This document shows, one piece after another, positions 52,823 through 59,879 of a stretch of 64,000 nt of DNA; the first letter of the stretch is position 1, and each line of letters starts with the position of its first letter. The DNA lies in the NCBI RefSeq assembly GCF_046250175.1, contig NZ_CP176468.1; one strand, given 5' to 3'. The DNA comes from Psychromonas sp030397575. Its GTDB lineage: Bacteria > Pseudomonadota > Gammaproteobacteria > Enterobacterales > Psychromonadaceae. Both the position numbers and the translations under genes were made by a program. The notes below the pieces were generated by a model. That model ran no database searches. It was not told the DNA's origin and was given only the letters and a program-made list of their open reading frames with translations.

Positions 52823-52834
52823 TAAGTATGACAT

Positions 52835-52862
52835 AAAAAAGGTGAGCTAGTTGCTCACCTTT
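52835..52862 (-). terminator. rpoH terminator
   Basis: A 10-bp stem (52838-52847 with 52853-52862) with a TAGTT loop and a minus-strand T-run. Confidence 0.9.
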
Positions 52863-52872
52863 AATTGATTAA

Positions 52873-53721
52873 TTAAAAGTCCATATTGGTTTTTAATTTT
52901 TTCAACGCGTTGGCTTCTAATTGGCGCACACGTTCAGCGGAAATACCATAACGGTCTGCTAAATCATGTAATGTCGCTTTAGGTTCGCTTAACCAGCGTG
53001 AACTTAAGATGTCTTGGCTACGTGTATCTAATGTCGATAACGCAGAGTACAACTTGTTCTTAGTATGAGACTCAGTATTTTCCTGCTCGATCTGAGTTTC
53101 AACACTTGCTGTTTTATCTTCAAGAAAATGCATCGGCGCGAAGTTATTATCGTCATCATCGTTAACACTTAAATCAAATGAATGATCCTGTGCATTTAAA
53201 CGAGATTCCATTTCCAGTACATCTTTTGTACTTACATTTAACTCTTCAGCTACCGCTTCAACTTCTTCTTGCTTAAACCAACCTAAACGCTTTTTAGACT
53301 TACGCAGGTTAAAGAATAATTTGCGTTGTGCTTTTGTCGTGGCAATTTTAACCACACGCCAATTACGAATAACGTATTCATGAATTTCAGCTTTTATCCA
53401 GTGCACAGCAAAAGATACAAGACGCACGCCCACAGTTGGGTCAAAGCGTTTAACTGCTTTCATTAAGCCTACATTACCTTCCTGAATGAGATCCGCTTGT
53501 GCTAAACCGTAACCGGCATAACTTTTAGCAATGTATGCAACAAAACGAAGATGTGACATAACTAGCTTTTTAGCGGCTTCTAAATCACCTTGGTAAAATA
53601 GACGTTCTGCTAACTCTTGCTCTTCTTCAGCACTGAGCTTAGAAAATGAATTAACAGATTGAACATAGGCTCCAATACTTCCTTGAGGAACGAGACTCAT
53701 CGAATTTATTGTTTCACTCAT
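52873..53721 (-). CDS. rpoH: RNA polymerase heat-shock sigma factor RpoH (sigma 32)
   Basis: A 282-residue sigma-70-family factor of RpoH length. Region 2 spans about 50-120 (LVMSHLRFVAYIAKSYAGYG, QADLIQEGNVGLMKAVKRFD), the RpoH box is QRKLFFNLRKSKKRLGWF at about 131-148, and region 4 at the C-terminus has DLADRYGISAERVRQLEANA. Ribosome site AAAGGTG precedes the ATG. In E. coli rpoH follows ftsX directly; here a cassette block separates them. Confidence 0.96.
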   Translation of the reverse strand: MSETINSMSLVPQGSIGAYVQSVNSFSKLSAEEEQELAERLFYQGDLEAAKKLVMSHLRFVAYIAKSYAGYGLAQADLIQEGNVGLMKAVKRFDPTVGVRLVSFAVHWIKAEIHEYVIRNWRVVKIATTKAQRKLFFNLRKSKKRLGWFKQEEVEAVAEELNVSTKDVLEMESRLNAQDHSFDLSVNDDDDNNFAPMHFLEDKTASVETQIEQENTESHTKNKLYSALSTLDTRSQDILSSRWLSEPKATLHDLADRYGISAERVRQLEANALKKLKTNMDF

Positions 53722-53830
53722 GATTCACCTTTGAATACTTTAAGTTTTGGTAATAAACGTTTCTTTACAGAAAACAATTCATTATACAGTAGCATTATAA
53801 AAAGAAAAATCTTTTAAATACCTAAAAAAG

Positions 53831-54151
53831 TTAGCTAGCTATCAAAAAATTTAAATAACACTTATCAGCTATTTTTCGCTTAACATGACGTGATAGCCAA
53901 TATTGCGCTAACACATGATGCTGAAATAGATCTCTAAAGTGTAAAGAGTTAATTCGCATAATTTGACCATCAAATAAGTCAAAAGTTGCATAAGCAATCA
54001 ATCTTCCATCTAGACGAATTGCTAATATTTCCTTACATTCAGCAATTAGATCTACTAATTTTGTCTCTTTTTGAACCGCCATCTGTTCTTGAATTAACGC
54101 TTGAAAAGTAGGTGAAGAGACTGGTAACAATTTAATATCAACAACTTTCAT
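53831..54151 (-). CDS. Small protein of unknown function between integron block and rpoH
   Basis: The ATG at 54151 gives 106 residues; two further ATGs up to 54175 are possible. The centre (ECKEILAIRLDGRLIAYATFDLFDGQIMRIN) resembles the beta strands of a GNAT fold, but the acetyl-CoA loop is not evident. It may be a shortened acyltransferase or a lineage-specific gene. It reads toward rpoH on the same strand, 109 bases before it. Confidence 0.5.
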   Translation of the reverse strand: MKVVDIKLLPVSSPTFQALIQEQMAVQKETKLVDLIAECKEILAIRLDGRLIAYATFDLFDGQIMRINSLHFRDLFQHHVLAQYWLSRHVKRKIADKCYLNFLIAS

Positions 54152-54185
54152 AAAACACCCATGCTCCATGTCCACAATGAAATGA

Positions 54186-54201
54186 TGTGAACTCGATCAC
54201 A
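54186..54201. promoter_or_regulatory. Perfect CRP-core palindrome
   Basis: TGTGA-N6-TCACA, 34 bases upstream of the small unknown gene (start 54151). It is a perfect match to the CRP core; so near the start codon it could repress or activate depending on the promoter, which I cannot place. Confidence 0.5.
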
Positions 54202-54218
54202 TATTACAGGCAAAACAA

Positions 54219-54239
54219 AAGAGATCAAGCAGATCTCTT
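54219..54239 (-). terminator. Terminator-like hairpin
   Basis: AAGAGATC (54219-54226) pairs with GATCTCTT (54232-54239); the minus strand continues TTTGTTTTG. It would stop leftward transcripts from the integron block before the rpoH side. Confidence 0.6.
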
Positions 54240-54250
54240 GTTGATGAATA

Positions 54251-54307
54251 TCAATTAAGTTTGTGACAATTTCAATTAAGTTTGTGACATTAATAAAGTT
54301 TGTGACA
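54251..54307 (+). repeat. Left cluster of the AATTAAGTTTGTGACA repeat
   Basis: Three copies: 54251-54268, 54272-54289 and 54290-54307 (the last with two changes). The same 16-mer occurs twice in inverted orientation at 58760-58833. Clustered copies at both borders look like transposase-binding ends of a lost insertion element. The family cannot be named from this. Confidence 0.8.
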
Positions 54308-54406
54308 AATTCTATTTTATAGAACGATATTAGAAAGTGCCTCTTTCTGGTAGTTTTATTAGTATTAAATTACTATCTCTACTAAGTTAGCTTCGAAAGC
54401 AAACTA

Positions 54407-54463
54407 GCTAACGCCCCCAAAGCGAGATAGAAAACTGACTTGACGCTTAAACTCTTGTTAGCC
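54407..54463 (-). other. attC site of cassette 4 (LysE gene)
   Basis: A compact 57-base site. On the minus strand it starts GGCTAACAAGAG and ends GGGGGCGTTAGC; the core is GTTAGCT (6 of 7 to GTTRRRY). Inner arms can fold through TTTAAGCGTC. It begins two bases after the LysE stop codon. Confidence 0.8.
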
Positions 54464-54464
54464 A

Positions 54465-55094
54465 TTAATTTGTGCGAGTAGCAATGACTTTTATACCCAA
54501 TGCCACCATTGCTCCACCTAAAACACGATCAATCCAATGACCATACTTTTTAAAGCGAAGGTTAATTGCAGGTCTTGATAATATTCCGACTAATAAGGAA
54601 AACCAAGCAAATTGAATTACCATAATCCATGCACCGTAGATAGCTATTTGGTAAACGGGCATGTCTGGAGATAAAACAACTGTAAATAATGAAACAAAGT
54701 ATATTGGAGCTTTAGGATTTAAAGCATTACATAGAAAACCGACACCGATACTTTTCTTCGCCGAATATTTTGTAGGAGCGCTTATAGTCGATTCAGTTAT
54801 ATTCGCTGGTTTCGCTTTAAGACCTTTAATGCCAAGGTAAATAAGATAACCGCCACCTAAAATCTTAATTGCCCAAAGCGCACTTGATGAATTAGCAATT
54901 ACAGTTGCCAAACCAAATGCAGAATATGTTATATGGATAGAAAGCCCTAATGCGATTCCAATACTACACATTAAACCAGCTTTTTTTCCATTAGATAATG
55001 TTTGCTGTGAAACTAGGACAAAATCAGGTCCAGGAGAGGCAGCAGCAAGCAAATGAATTGATGAGATTAATATTAAGCCTTGTATAAGTTCCAT
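54465..55094 (-). CDS. Integron cassette 4: LysE/RhtB family exporter
   Basis: A 209-residue polytopic membrane protein, start ATG at 55094 with GAGG seven bases upstream. Family N-terminus AAASPGPDFVLVSQQTLSNG (about 17-36), NALNPKAPIYFVSLF in the middle and five to six helices. It should export an amino acid or similar small molecule. It is the cassette furthest from the integrase and thus the oldest by insertion order. Confidence 0.82.
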   Translation of the reverse strand: MELIQGLILISSIHLLAAASPGPDFVLVSQQTLSNGKKAGLMCSIGIALGLSIHITYSAFGLATVIANSSSALWAIKILGGGYLIYLGIKGLKAKPANITESTISAPTKYSAKKSIGVGFLCNALNPKAPIYFVSLFTVVLSPDMPVYQIAIYGAWIMVIQFAWFSLLVGILSRPAINLRFKKYGHWIDRVLGGAMVALGIKVIATRTN

Positions 55095-55125
55095 TTAAAT
55101 ACCTCAATTAAAATTATAATAATGG

Positions 55126-55223
55126 CTAACGCCGCGCTAAGCGGACTAAAACAGTGGGTTATAATGTGAAGCGAAGCGAAACTTAACCCACTGTTTTAGT
55201 TCCGTTTTAAGCGCCTTGTTAGA
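55126..55223 (-). other. attC site of cassette 3 (HNH gene)
   Basis: A 98-base site with long imperfect arms: ACTAAAACAGTGGGTTA (55145 on) pairs with TAACCCACTGTTTTAGT (about 55184-55200), with the extra unpaired base and mismatched spacer typical of attC. Outer cores are CTAACGCC and GCCTTGTTAGA. Core GTTAGCC on the minus strand. Confidence 0.9.
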
Positions 55224-55228
55224 TTTTA

Positions 55229-56014
55229 TTACCAAAATGTAGGATGAAGGTTACTTGTAACAATCTTATCCCCTAGCTTTTCTAAATTACATTTTTGGCA
55301 CAGTAACTGTAAATTACTGGAATCATTAACCCCACCAAGATTTAGAGGGACCATATGATCAATAGCTAATTTTCCACCTGTATGATAAATGGAACTTAAG
55401 TCCGTTTTACAAATTGCACATAACCCTTTCTCTCTACAAAATAAGGCTCGCTCTAACCATTTAGGCCAGTAGGTAACTCGTTTAACAACTCCATCTTTTT
55501 TAAGAATTTTAGGTTCATCGGCTAACTTTAACATTGTTATATCTTCCGCTATTGCTTTATTGAACTCGATAAGAAAACAGCGATCAGAAAATAGTAAGTT
55601 GAATACTTCAGTTTGAATTAGTGGAGTTAGCTGCTTCGAAGCCTCTTCTAATAAATACTCAGTATGGTATTCAAATAAATCAGTTTCATCTTCAATCCAA
55701 GGAATACCGACACTGACATAATATTGTTCAGCGGTTTTTAAAGGTAACTTATATTCTTCACACCACCCTATAATTTCGTCACCAGCACATTCATCAGCCC
55801 CAGCATCCATAAGGAAAAAATAGAAATATTGATTTATATAGTGGGCTATATAGTCGTGTAAAAGAGATACCTTAACTGGTTTTAACACCTGCACGTCAAA
55901 ATTTGATGCTATATCTACAGGTGAGTCGCAGTAACCATCAAAAACTGCGGCTCTGATTTCATCTGCAAGCTTGTAGCTTGCACAAAATTTAAAATCATGA
56001 TGTCTGGGAAACAA
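55229..56014 (-). CDS. Integron cassette 3: HNH endonuclease-like protein
   Basis: About 261 residues from a TTG at 56014, which has GGAG six bases upstream; a TTG at 56026 is the alternative and no ATG is well placed. The C-terminal 65 residues form an HNH/zinc module: LCAIC, then AIDHMVPLNLGG with the catalytic His, then NLQLLCQKCN. The N-terminal 190 residues are acidic and match nothing I recognise. HNH cassettes often take part in phage or plasmid defence; that is inference. Confidence 0.75.
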   Translation of the reverse strand: MFPRHHDFKFCASYKLADEIRAAVFDGYCDSPVDIASNFDVQVLKPVKVSLLHDYIAHYINQYFYFFLMDAGADECAGDEIIGWCEEYKLPLKTAEQYYVSVGIPWIEDETDLFEYHTEYLLEEASKQLTPLIQTEVFNLLFSDRCFLIEFNKAIAEDITMLKLADEPKILKKDGVVKRVTYWPKWLERALFCREKGLCAICKTDLSSIYHTGGKLAIDHMVPLNLGGVNDSSNLQLLCQKCNLEKLGDKIVTSNLHPTFW

Positions 56015-56171
56015 GTGATGCTCCAAAGTTACGAGAAAATCTAACGAGACTGTAGAATTACTCTATTTTCGAGAAAGCACAGCTATTATTGAAATGTATT
56101 AACCAAATAAAACAACAAGTTAAAAATTACAATTTCTTATAAATTTACAAAAAACGAGTTATTCTACAACC

Positions 56172-56269
56172 TCAACACCCGCTTAAGCGGATTAAGATAG
56201 TTGGCTAAAATTGTGGAGCGAAGCGGAACGTAGTCAACTGTTTTAGTTCCGTTTAAAGCTCTTGTTATA
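56172..56269 (-). other. attC site of cassette 2 (RelA/SpoT gene)
   Basis: A 98-base site. On the minus strand it begins TATAACAAGAGC and ends CCGCTTAAGCGGGTGTTGA. The arms around AAACGGAACTAAAACAGTTG and TAGCCAACTATCTTAATCCG are self-complementary with mismatches. Core GTTGAGG (6 of 7 to GTTRRRY). The gene's TAA stop lies in the TATAACAA core. Confidence 0.88.
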
Positions 56270-57227
56270 TTGCTTTGCGGTACTGTTCAGTAATTGCTAA
56301 GACCCTGTCAGGCAACTCTCTTTTAGATAAATATTCATCTGAGGTTAAATCTAGTATTGATCTTGTAAGGCCCGCTAATCCCCACATTGGTAGCTCATAT
56401 TCTTGCTCCTGATTCTCTTGAGCCTCATCTTCTTCCATTCTGTCCAAAATAGGTAAACATTTATTTACCTTCTCTTCAAAATCTTGAATATTTGGAGAGT
56501 ACTGTCGAAGCTCTGTAAGCAGGCTTGGAATTTCATCATCTTCATAAGTTCGATCACTAAAGTGCTTGTTCATGAGAGAAAGGAAACTATCTGCATTTAT
56601 TTCGATATCTTTTTCAATTACCAACTTCTCTTGATAATCAATCTTCATATTCTTTATGTCATCAAATTGTTCATCAGCAAGCTCGATGAGAGCACTAAGC
56701 CTATTAAGTTTTCTTTTAAACTGATTTGGAACGTCATCGTTCCTCTTATAAAGTAATTTATGACTTATTGCTGCCCATGTATGCATAAGCATCGTCCTTA
56801 CCTGAATCTCAACTTTCAAATCATCTAAGCCCCTATAATTTGGAGCTCCAAGCCATTCTTTCTTAATAGTTACAATATAGTGGTTAGATGTATATCCGAA
56901 CTGGTCTACTTGTAACTCTTCGAATTTGTTTGAAACTGACGAAATATCAAATTGTTCATGAATAATATTGTCAATTTTAACTAGGTCTTCTTTGTAGTAA
57001 CATATGACCCTTACTCCGGCTATATCCTCAATTTCTAAAAATGGGTCTGCAACCTCTTTTCTTGTCACTTTTTCAAGGAATGATTTTTGTTCTTTGACTC
57101 GAAACTCAACATCAAAAGAAGAAATCTTAGACTCAGAAAGAAATTGTTTCATAGCTAAAGATGTATTTTCAGCAAGTCGGTTATATTTAGGTTTTAGATC
57201 AATAAATTGAGTTTTAAAATTGGTCAC
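56265..57227 (-). CDS. Integron cassette 2: RelA/SpoT-domain nucleotide synthetase-like protein
   Basis: A 320-residue protein starting at GTG 57227 with GAGGGGAG just upstream. The synthetase domain (about 35-175) keeps the family landmarks: RVKEQKSFLEKVTRK, EIEDIAGVRVICYY (Asp68), QFGYTSNHYIV (G loop, Tyr112) and KVEIQVRTMLMHTWAAISHK (Glu140, Gln142). No HD hydrolase domain and no TGS/ACT are present. The remaining 145 residues are helical and acidic. It could make (p)ppGpp or act as a ToxSAS/CapRel-like toxin that modifies tRNA or nucleotides; sequence alone cannot decide. Confidence 0.8.
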   Translation of the reverse strand: MTNFKTQFIDLKPKYNRLAENTSLAMKQFLSESKISSFDVEFRVKEQKSFLEKVTRKEVADPFLEIEDIAGVRVICYYKEDLVKIDNIIHEQFDISSVSNKFEELQVDQFGYTSNHYIVTIKKEWLGAPNYRGLDDLKVEIQVRTMLMHTWAAISHKLLYKRNDDVPNQFKRKLNRLSALIELADEQFDDIKNMKIDYQEKLVIEKDIEINADSFLSLMNKHFSDRTYEDDEIPSLLTELRQYSPNIQDFEEKVNKCLPILDRMEEDEAQENQEQEYELPMWGLAGLTRSILDLTSDEYLSKRELPDRVLAITEQYRKAI

Positions 57228-57248
57228 GGGCTCCCCTCGATTGCAATA

Positions 57249-57336
57249 TAACGCCCCAATAACCGGCAGCTGGAACGTAGCGAAGCGCAGTGTAAGCTGT
57301 CCGGCGCCGTAGGCGCGAAGTTGATTGATTTGTTAG
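57249..57336 (-). other. attC site of cassette 1 (DUF4145 gene)
   Basis: An 88-base site. On the minus strand it begins CCTAACAAATCAATCAAC and ends GGGGCGTTATA. Inner arms CCGGCAGCT and AGCTGTCCGG pair with one extrahelical T. Core GTTATAT. The gene's TAA stop lies in the CCTAACAA core. Confidence 0.9.
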
Positions 57337-58145
57337 GTGTTTCCACTCTTCGCTTTCTCATTTCGCTTGTCGATTCCCTGAAGCTTACCCTCTGGCAACG
57401 AGCCATACATCGCTTCAACCTGCTTAGGGTGGGTAATCATTTGCTCCGTTATTAGATTGACAACATTGAATAATTGAAGGGCTATATCTCGGTTGTCATC
57501 AAGATCTATTTCACCGGGATGAACAGATTCATTGCCGATTACCCGAACAACATCCAATGCCTTTTGAACGAGTGGATTCAAGCCTTTTGCTACAAGGCTT
57601 GCTATATCTTTATCGATGTTCTTTCCGCTTTCCCCCAACTCTTTGCAGAGATGCTGGATACATAGTCGAAGAATTGCTGCAGCGCCACGAGGAGAAGAGC
57701 CTACAATTTCTCTAGCCTCTTCAAATAGCTTTTTAATGTGAGCAGGTAGATCTTGATTTGGTTGTATATCTACTTTAGATGCCGGGTAAATAATCTGATC
57801 ATGACACCATACCGAGATCTCTTTGCAGTTATAGCAACGAGAGATATACAAATTCATTAGTAAAGCTCGGGAGTAACACGAGTTTTCTTGAGATTCGATA
57901 AATGGTTTACCTGCAACCATTTTGTCCACCCACTCAATTAAACGGGCCTTCATCTCTTTATCTATCTCACGATCGTTCTCAAATCTTTCTTTGAGACTGG
58001 AGTCAGGAATATTTGGAGTTCGACTATCTTCTCGATATGACTCTGCATAAAGTTGGCTCCAATGCTGCGTGGTGTAAGCATTGCAATGAGGACAACTAAA
58101 GGCTGTCTTCGAAATTGCTGGAACCGTATCTGTACTTTGACTCAT
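57333..58145 (-). CDS. Integron cassette 1: DUF4145 protein with zinc-ribbon
   Basis: The ATG at 58145 has AAGGA six bases upstream and gives 270 residues; the open frame continues 13 codons. Two CxxC pairs (Cys18/Cys21 and Cys104/Cys107) probably bind zinc. The C-terminal part (about 145-245: SSPRGAAAILRLCIQHLCKE, VIGNESVHPGEI) is a DUF4145 domain, an all-helical module often found in or near restriction and defence proteins. No catalytic motif is visible. It is the cassette nearest the integrase, so the latest captured. Confidence 0.75.
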   Translation of the reverse strand: MSQSTDTVPAISKTAFSCPHCNAYTTQHWSQLYAESYREDSRTPNIPDSSLKERFENDREIDKEMKARLIEWVDKMVAGKPFIESQENSCYSRALLMNLYISRCYNCKEISVWCHDQIIYPASKVDIQPNQDLPAHIKKLFEEAREIVGSSPRGAAAILRLCIQHLCKELGESGKNIDKDIASLVAKGLNPLVQKALDVVRVIGNESVHPGEIDLDDNRDIALQLFNVVNLITEQMITHPKQVEAMYGSLPEGKLQGIDKRNEKAKSGNT

Positions 58146-58163
58146 CTGAGATCCTTGTTTTAC

Positions 58164-58170
58164 ACCTAAC
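58164..58170 (-). other. attI-like recombination core
   Basis: GTTAGGT on the minus strand, a perfect match to the GTTRRRY core, placed between cassette 1 and the integrase. It marks the point at which the first cassette joins attI. The rest of attI is not conserved enough to delimit by eye. Confidence 0.7.
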
Positions 58171-58306
58171 AGTATATTATCCATAATTCACGATAGTAAC
58201 GGATTATGAAATAAAAAATGATAAAATAATAATAATTAAATCATTGCCAGTCAAAGCTTTATAATAAAATATGTGGTTTTATTTTAAACATTAAATTTGT
58301 AGAAAC

Positions 58307-58358
58307 TAAGCATTGCGTCATACTCAGCTCTCTTGCGCTGAGTATGACGCAATGCTTA
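58307..58358. other. 22-bp perfect inverted repeat
   Basis: 58307-58328 pairs without mismatch with 58337-58358 around TCTCTTGC. No T-run follows on either strand. Similar AACATTAAA-type sequences flank it on both sides in direct orientation. It could be a terminator-less mRNA structure or the relic of an excised element. Confidence 0.75.
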
Positions 58359-58399
58359 AAACATTAAAGTTTATAAATCAATAAACTATAAAAAAATCC

Positions 58400-58437
58400 G
58401 TGTAGAAAGCGAGCAATTAAATGCTCACTTTCTACAC
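58400..58437 (-). terminator. Terminator protecting the cassettes from ftsX read-through
   Basis: GTGTAGAAAG pairs with CTTTCTACAC and, after one mismatch, GAGCA with TGCTC; the minus strand continues GGATTTTTTTAT. It would stop the leftward ftsYEX transcript after it crosses the integrase. Confidence 0.75.
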
Positions 58438-58443
58438 AAAAAA

Positions 58444-58487
58444 TTGCATTTTTATATAAACCCCACTATAACTGTATAAACAAACAG
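58444..58487 (+). promoter_or_regulatory. Integrase promoter with LexA box
   Basis: TTGCAT (58444-58449), 17 bases, TATAAC (58467-58472), then CTGT-N8-ACAG at 58472-58487, inside the longer palindrome AACTGT ... ACAGTT. This is a perfect LexA operator core directly downstream of the -10, as known for SOS-controlled integron integrases. GAGG at 58495-58498 is the ribosome site for 58506. Confidence 0.85.
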
Positions 58488-58505
58488 TTGTGGTGAGGTG
58501 TTTTT

Positions 58506-58773
58506 ATGATTATCAAATTCCCTTTTTTACAATCTCTTCGAGATGTAATTCGAACAAAACGATATGGCCTACAAATAGAGAAAAGTTATTGATATTGGGT
58601 AAAGTTTTTTATTACTTTTAATAATAAAAGGCATCCTAAAGAAATGGGCGCAGCGGAAATAAATCATTTCTTGACCCATTTAACGGTAAATAGAGGCGTT
58701 AGTGCTGCAACACAAAATCAAGCGTTATGCGCTTTAGTGTTCATGTACAAACATATTTTGTCACAAACTTAAT
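58506..58773 (+). pseudogene. intI: Integron integrase IntI, N-terminal remnant
   Basis: Translation from 58506 gives the IntI N-terminal core-binding domain: SLRDVIRTKRYGLQIEKSY, then a TGA at 58590-58592, then YWVKFFITFNNKRHPKEMG and EINHFLTHLTVNRGVSAATQ, matching IntI4-type integrases. The TGA takes the place of a Leu/Ile codon, one base from TTA. An extra T at about 58740-58742 shifts the frame before FMYKHIL. Homology stops at 58759, where a TGTCACAAACTTAATT repeat begins, so the catalytic domain (about 230 residues) is gone. It is a dead integrase. Confidence 0.88.
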
Positions 58774-58833
58774 TAAATATTCCTGCTTTCTGAGGCCAGG
58801 AAAGCTTTACCCTTTGTCACAAACTTAATTAAC
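58760..58833 (-). repeat. Right cluster of the AATTAAGTTTGTGACA repeat (inverted)
   Basis: Two copies of TGTCACAAACTTAATTAA at 58760-58777 and 58816-58833, inverted relative to the left cluster. Between them lies a small hairpin (GCTTTC/GAAAGC). Confidence 0.8.
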
Positions 58834-58885
58834 AATCATCATCTTTAATTTAAATTTAGGTGCTTTGATTATTTATAAAGCTAAT

Positions 58886-59878
58886 TTATTTTGGTTCAAT
58901 CGTCACTAGGTATTGTTTTACCGATATAAATGAGGCAATTAACCCCAATAAAGCACCTATAATCAATAGCATAATAGACTCATTAAAGGTTAATGAGATG
59001 ATGTCAAACTTAGCTTTGTACAAGCCAGTTAAATTTTCCACCCCTGACTCTAACCAAATCACCATAATCAAAGAGAATAACCACGCAATAACACCACCTA
59101 AAAAACCATACCATGCACCAATATAAAGGTAAGGTAACTGTATAAAGCGATTTGTTGCTCCGACTAGTTTTAACACCTCTATCTCAGCGCGCTGGTTTAA
59201 AATATTAAGACGAATGGTATTACTCACAATCAACAATACTGACAGTAATAATAAGGTCGCAATGGCGATAACAATATCTACAACTAAGTAAAAAATAGCC
59301 TGCAGTTTCTCAATCCAATCGATATCGACACGTACTAAATCTATATCTTGTTCTCGTTCTAAATTAGCCACCAGCAGTTTACTGCCTGCAGGGTTCATTG
59401 CCGACTCAACAGGAACTACGATTAATACTGCTGGTAACGGGTTTTCATCTAAATAATTAAGTGCCTTAGAAAAGCCAGACATCTCTTTAAATTCTTGTAA
59501 GGCTTGATGACGAGAAACATAAGTCACTGTTTCAATATTTTCATAGAGACCTAGCTTATTAATCAAAACTTGTATTTGCTCTTCAGATAAGTCTTTTTTC
59601 AAAAAAAGACTAATTTCTGATGCGCTTTCCCACTGCCCACCAACACGATCAACATTTTTATAAACAACATGAAAAACGGTAGGTAATGACAATGCTAAAC
59701 CTAAGACTAAAATAGTCATCAAAGTCGCAAATGGGGTATTCCACAACTCCATAAAGTTATGTACTAATTGATGTATATGCTGACTGATAGTGGCTTTCAC
59801 ACGTCCAAAAAATGAGACTTTATTAATTTTAGGAGAGCCTGATAATTTTCTTTTGCTTGCGCCCAAACTGTTACTCAT
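58886..59878 (-). CDS. ftsX: Cell division protein FtsX
   Basis: A 330-residue inner-membrane protein with the FtsX topology: cytoplasmic N-terminus, helix at about 47-68, a periplasmic loop (about 70-200) that contacts EnvC, and three more helices ending near 320. It couples FtsE ATP hydrolysis to activation of septal amidases. It begins one base after the ftsE stop codon, with AAGGGA as ribosome site. Confidence 0.95.
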   Translation of the reverse strand: MSNSLGASKRKLSGSPKINKVSFFGRVKATISQHIHQLVHNFMELWNTPFATLMTILVLGLALSLPTVFHVVYKNVDRVGGQWESASEISLFLKKDLSEEQIQVLINKLGLYENIETVTYVSRHQALQEFKEMSGFSKALNYLDENPLPAVLIVVPVESAMNPAGSKLLVANLEREQDIDLVRVDIDWIEKLQAIFYLVVDIVIAIATLLLLSVLLIVSNTIRLNILNQRAEIEVLKLVGATNRFIQLPYLYIGAWYGFLGGVIAWLFSLIMVIWLESGVENLTGLYKAKFDIISLTFNESIMLLIIGALLGLIASFISVKQYLVTIEPK

Positions 59879-59879
59879 A

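Larger units (their letters stand above)
58185..58505. other. attI/integrase leader region
   Basis: A 321-base gap between cassette 1 and the integrase remnant. It contains a 22-bp perfect hairpin, a minus-strand terminator and the LexA-boxed integrase promoter, described separately. No gene is seen. Confidence 0.6.
54308..58759 (-). mobile_element. Sedentary integron: four gene cassettes, attI-like core and broken integrase
   Basis: The layout is that of an integron. A truncated integrase reads rightward at the right end, and four cassettes run leftward from an attI-like core. Each cassette carries one gene on the minus strand followed by an attC site, and two genes end with a stop codon inside the attC core. 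Cassette sizes are about 0.92, 1.08, 1.05 and 0.72 kb, normal for integrons. The block interrupts the conserved ftsX-rpoH neighbourhood and is bounded exactly by inverted repeat clusters. Confidence 0.85.

Noticed and set aside
54251..54307. Three close copies of a 16-mer, possible mini-CRISPR
   Set aside because: Spacers are only 0-3 bases long and an inverted cluster exists 4.4 kb away; no cas gene is near. It fits element ends better.
58307..58358. Perfect hairpin as an intrinsic terminator
   Set aside because: No T-run follows on either strand; the real terminator appears to be at 58400-58437.
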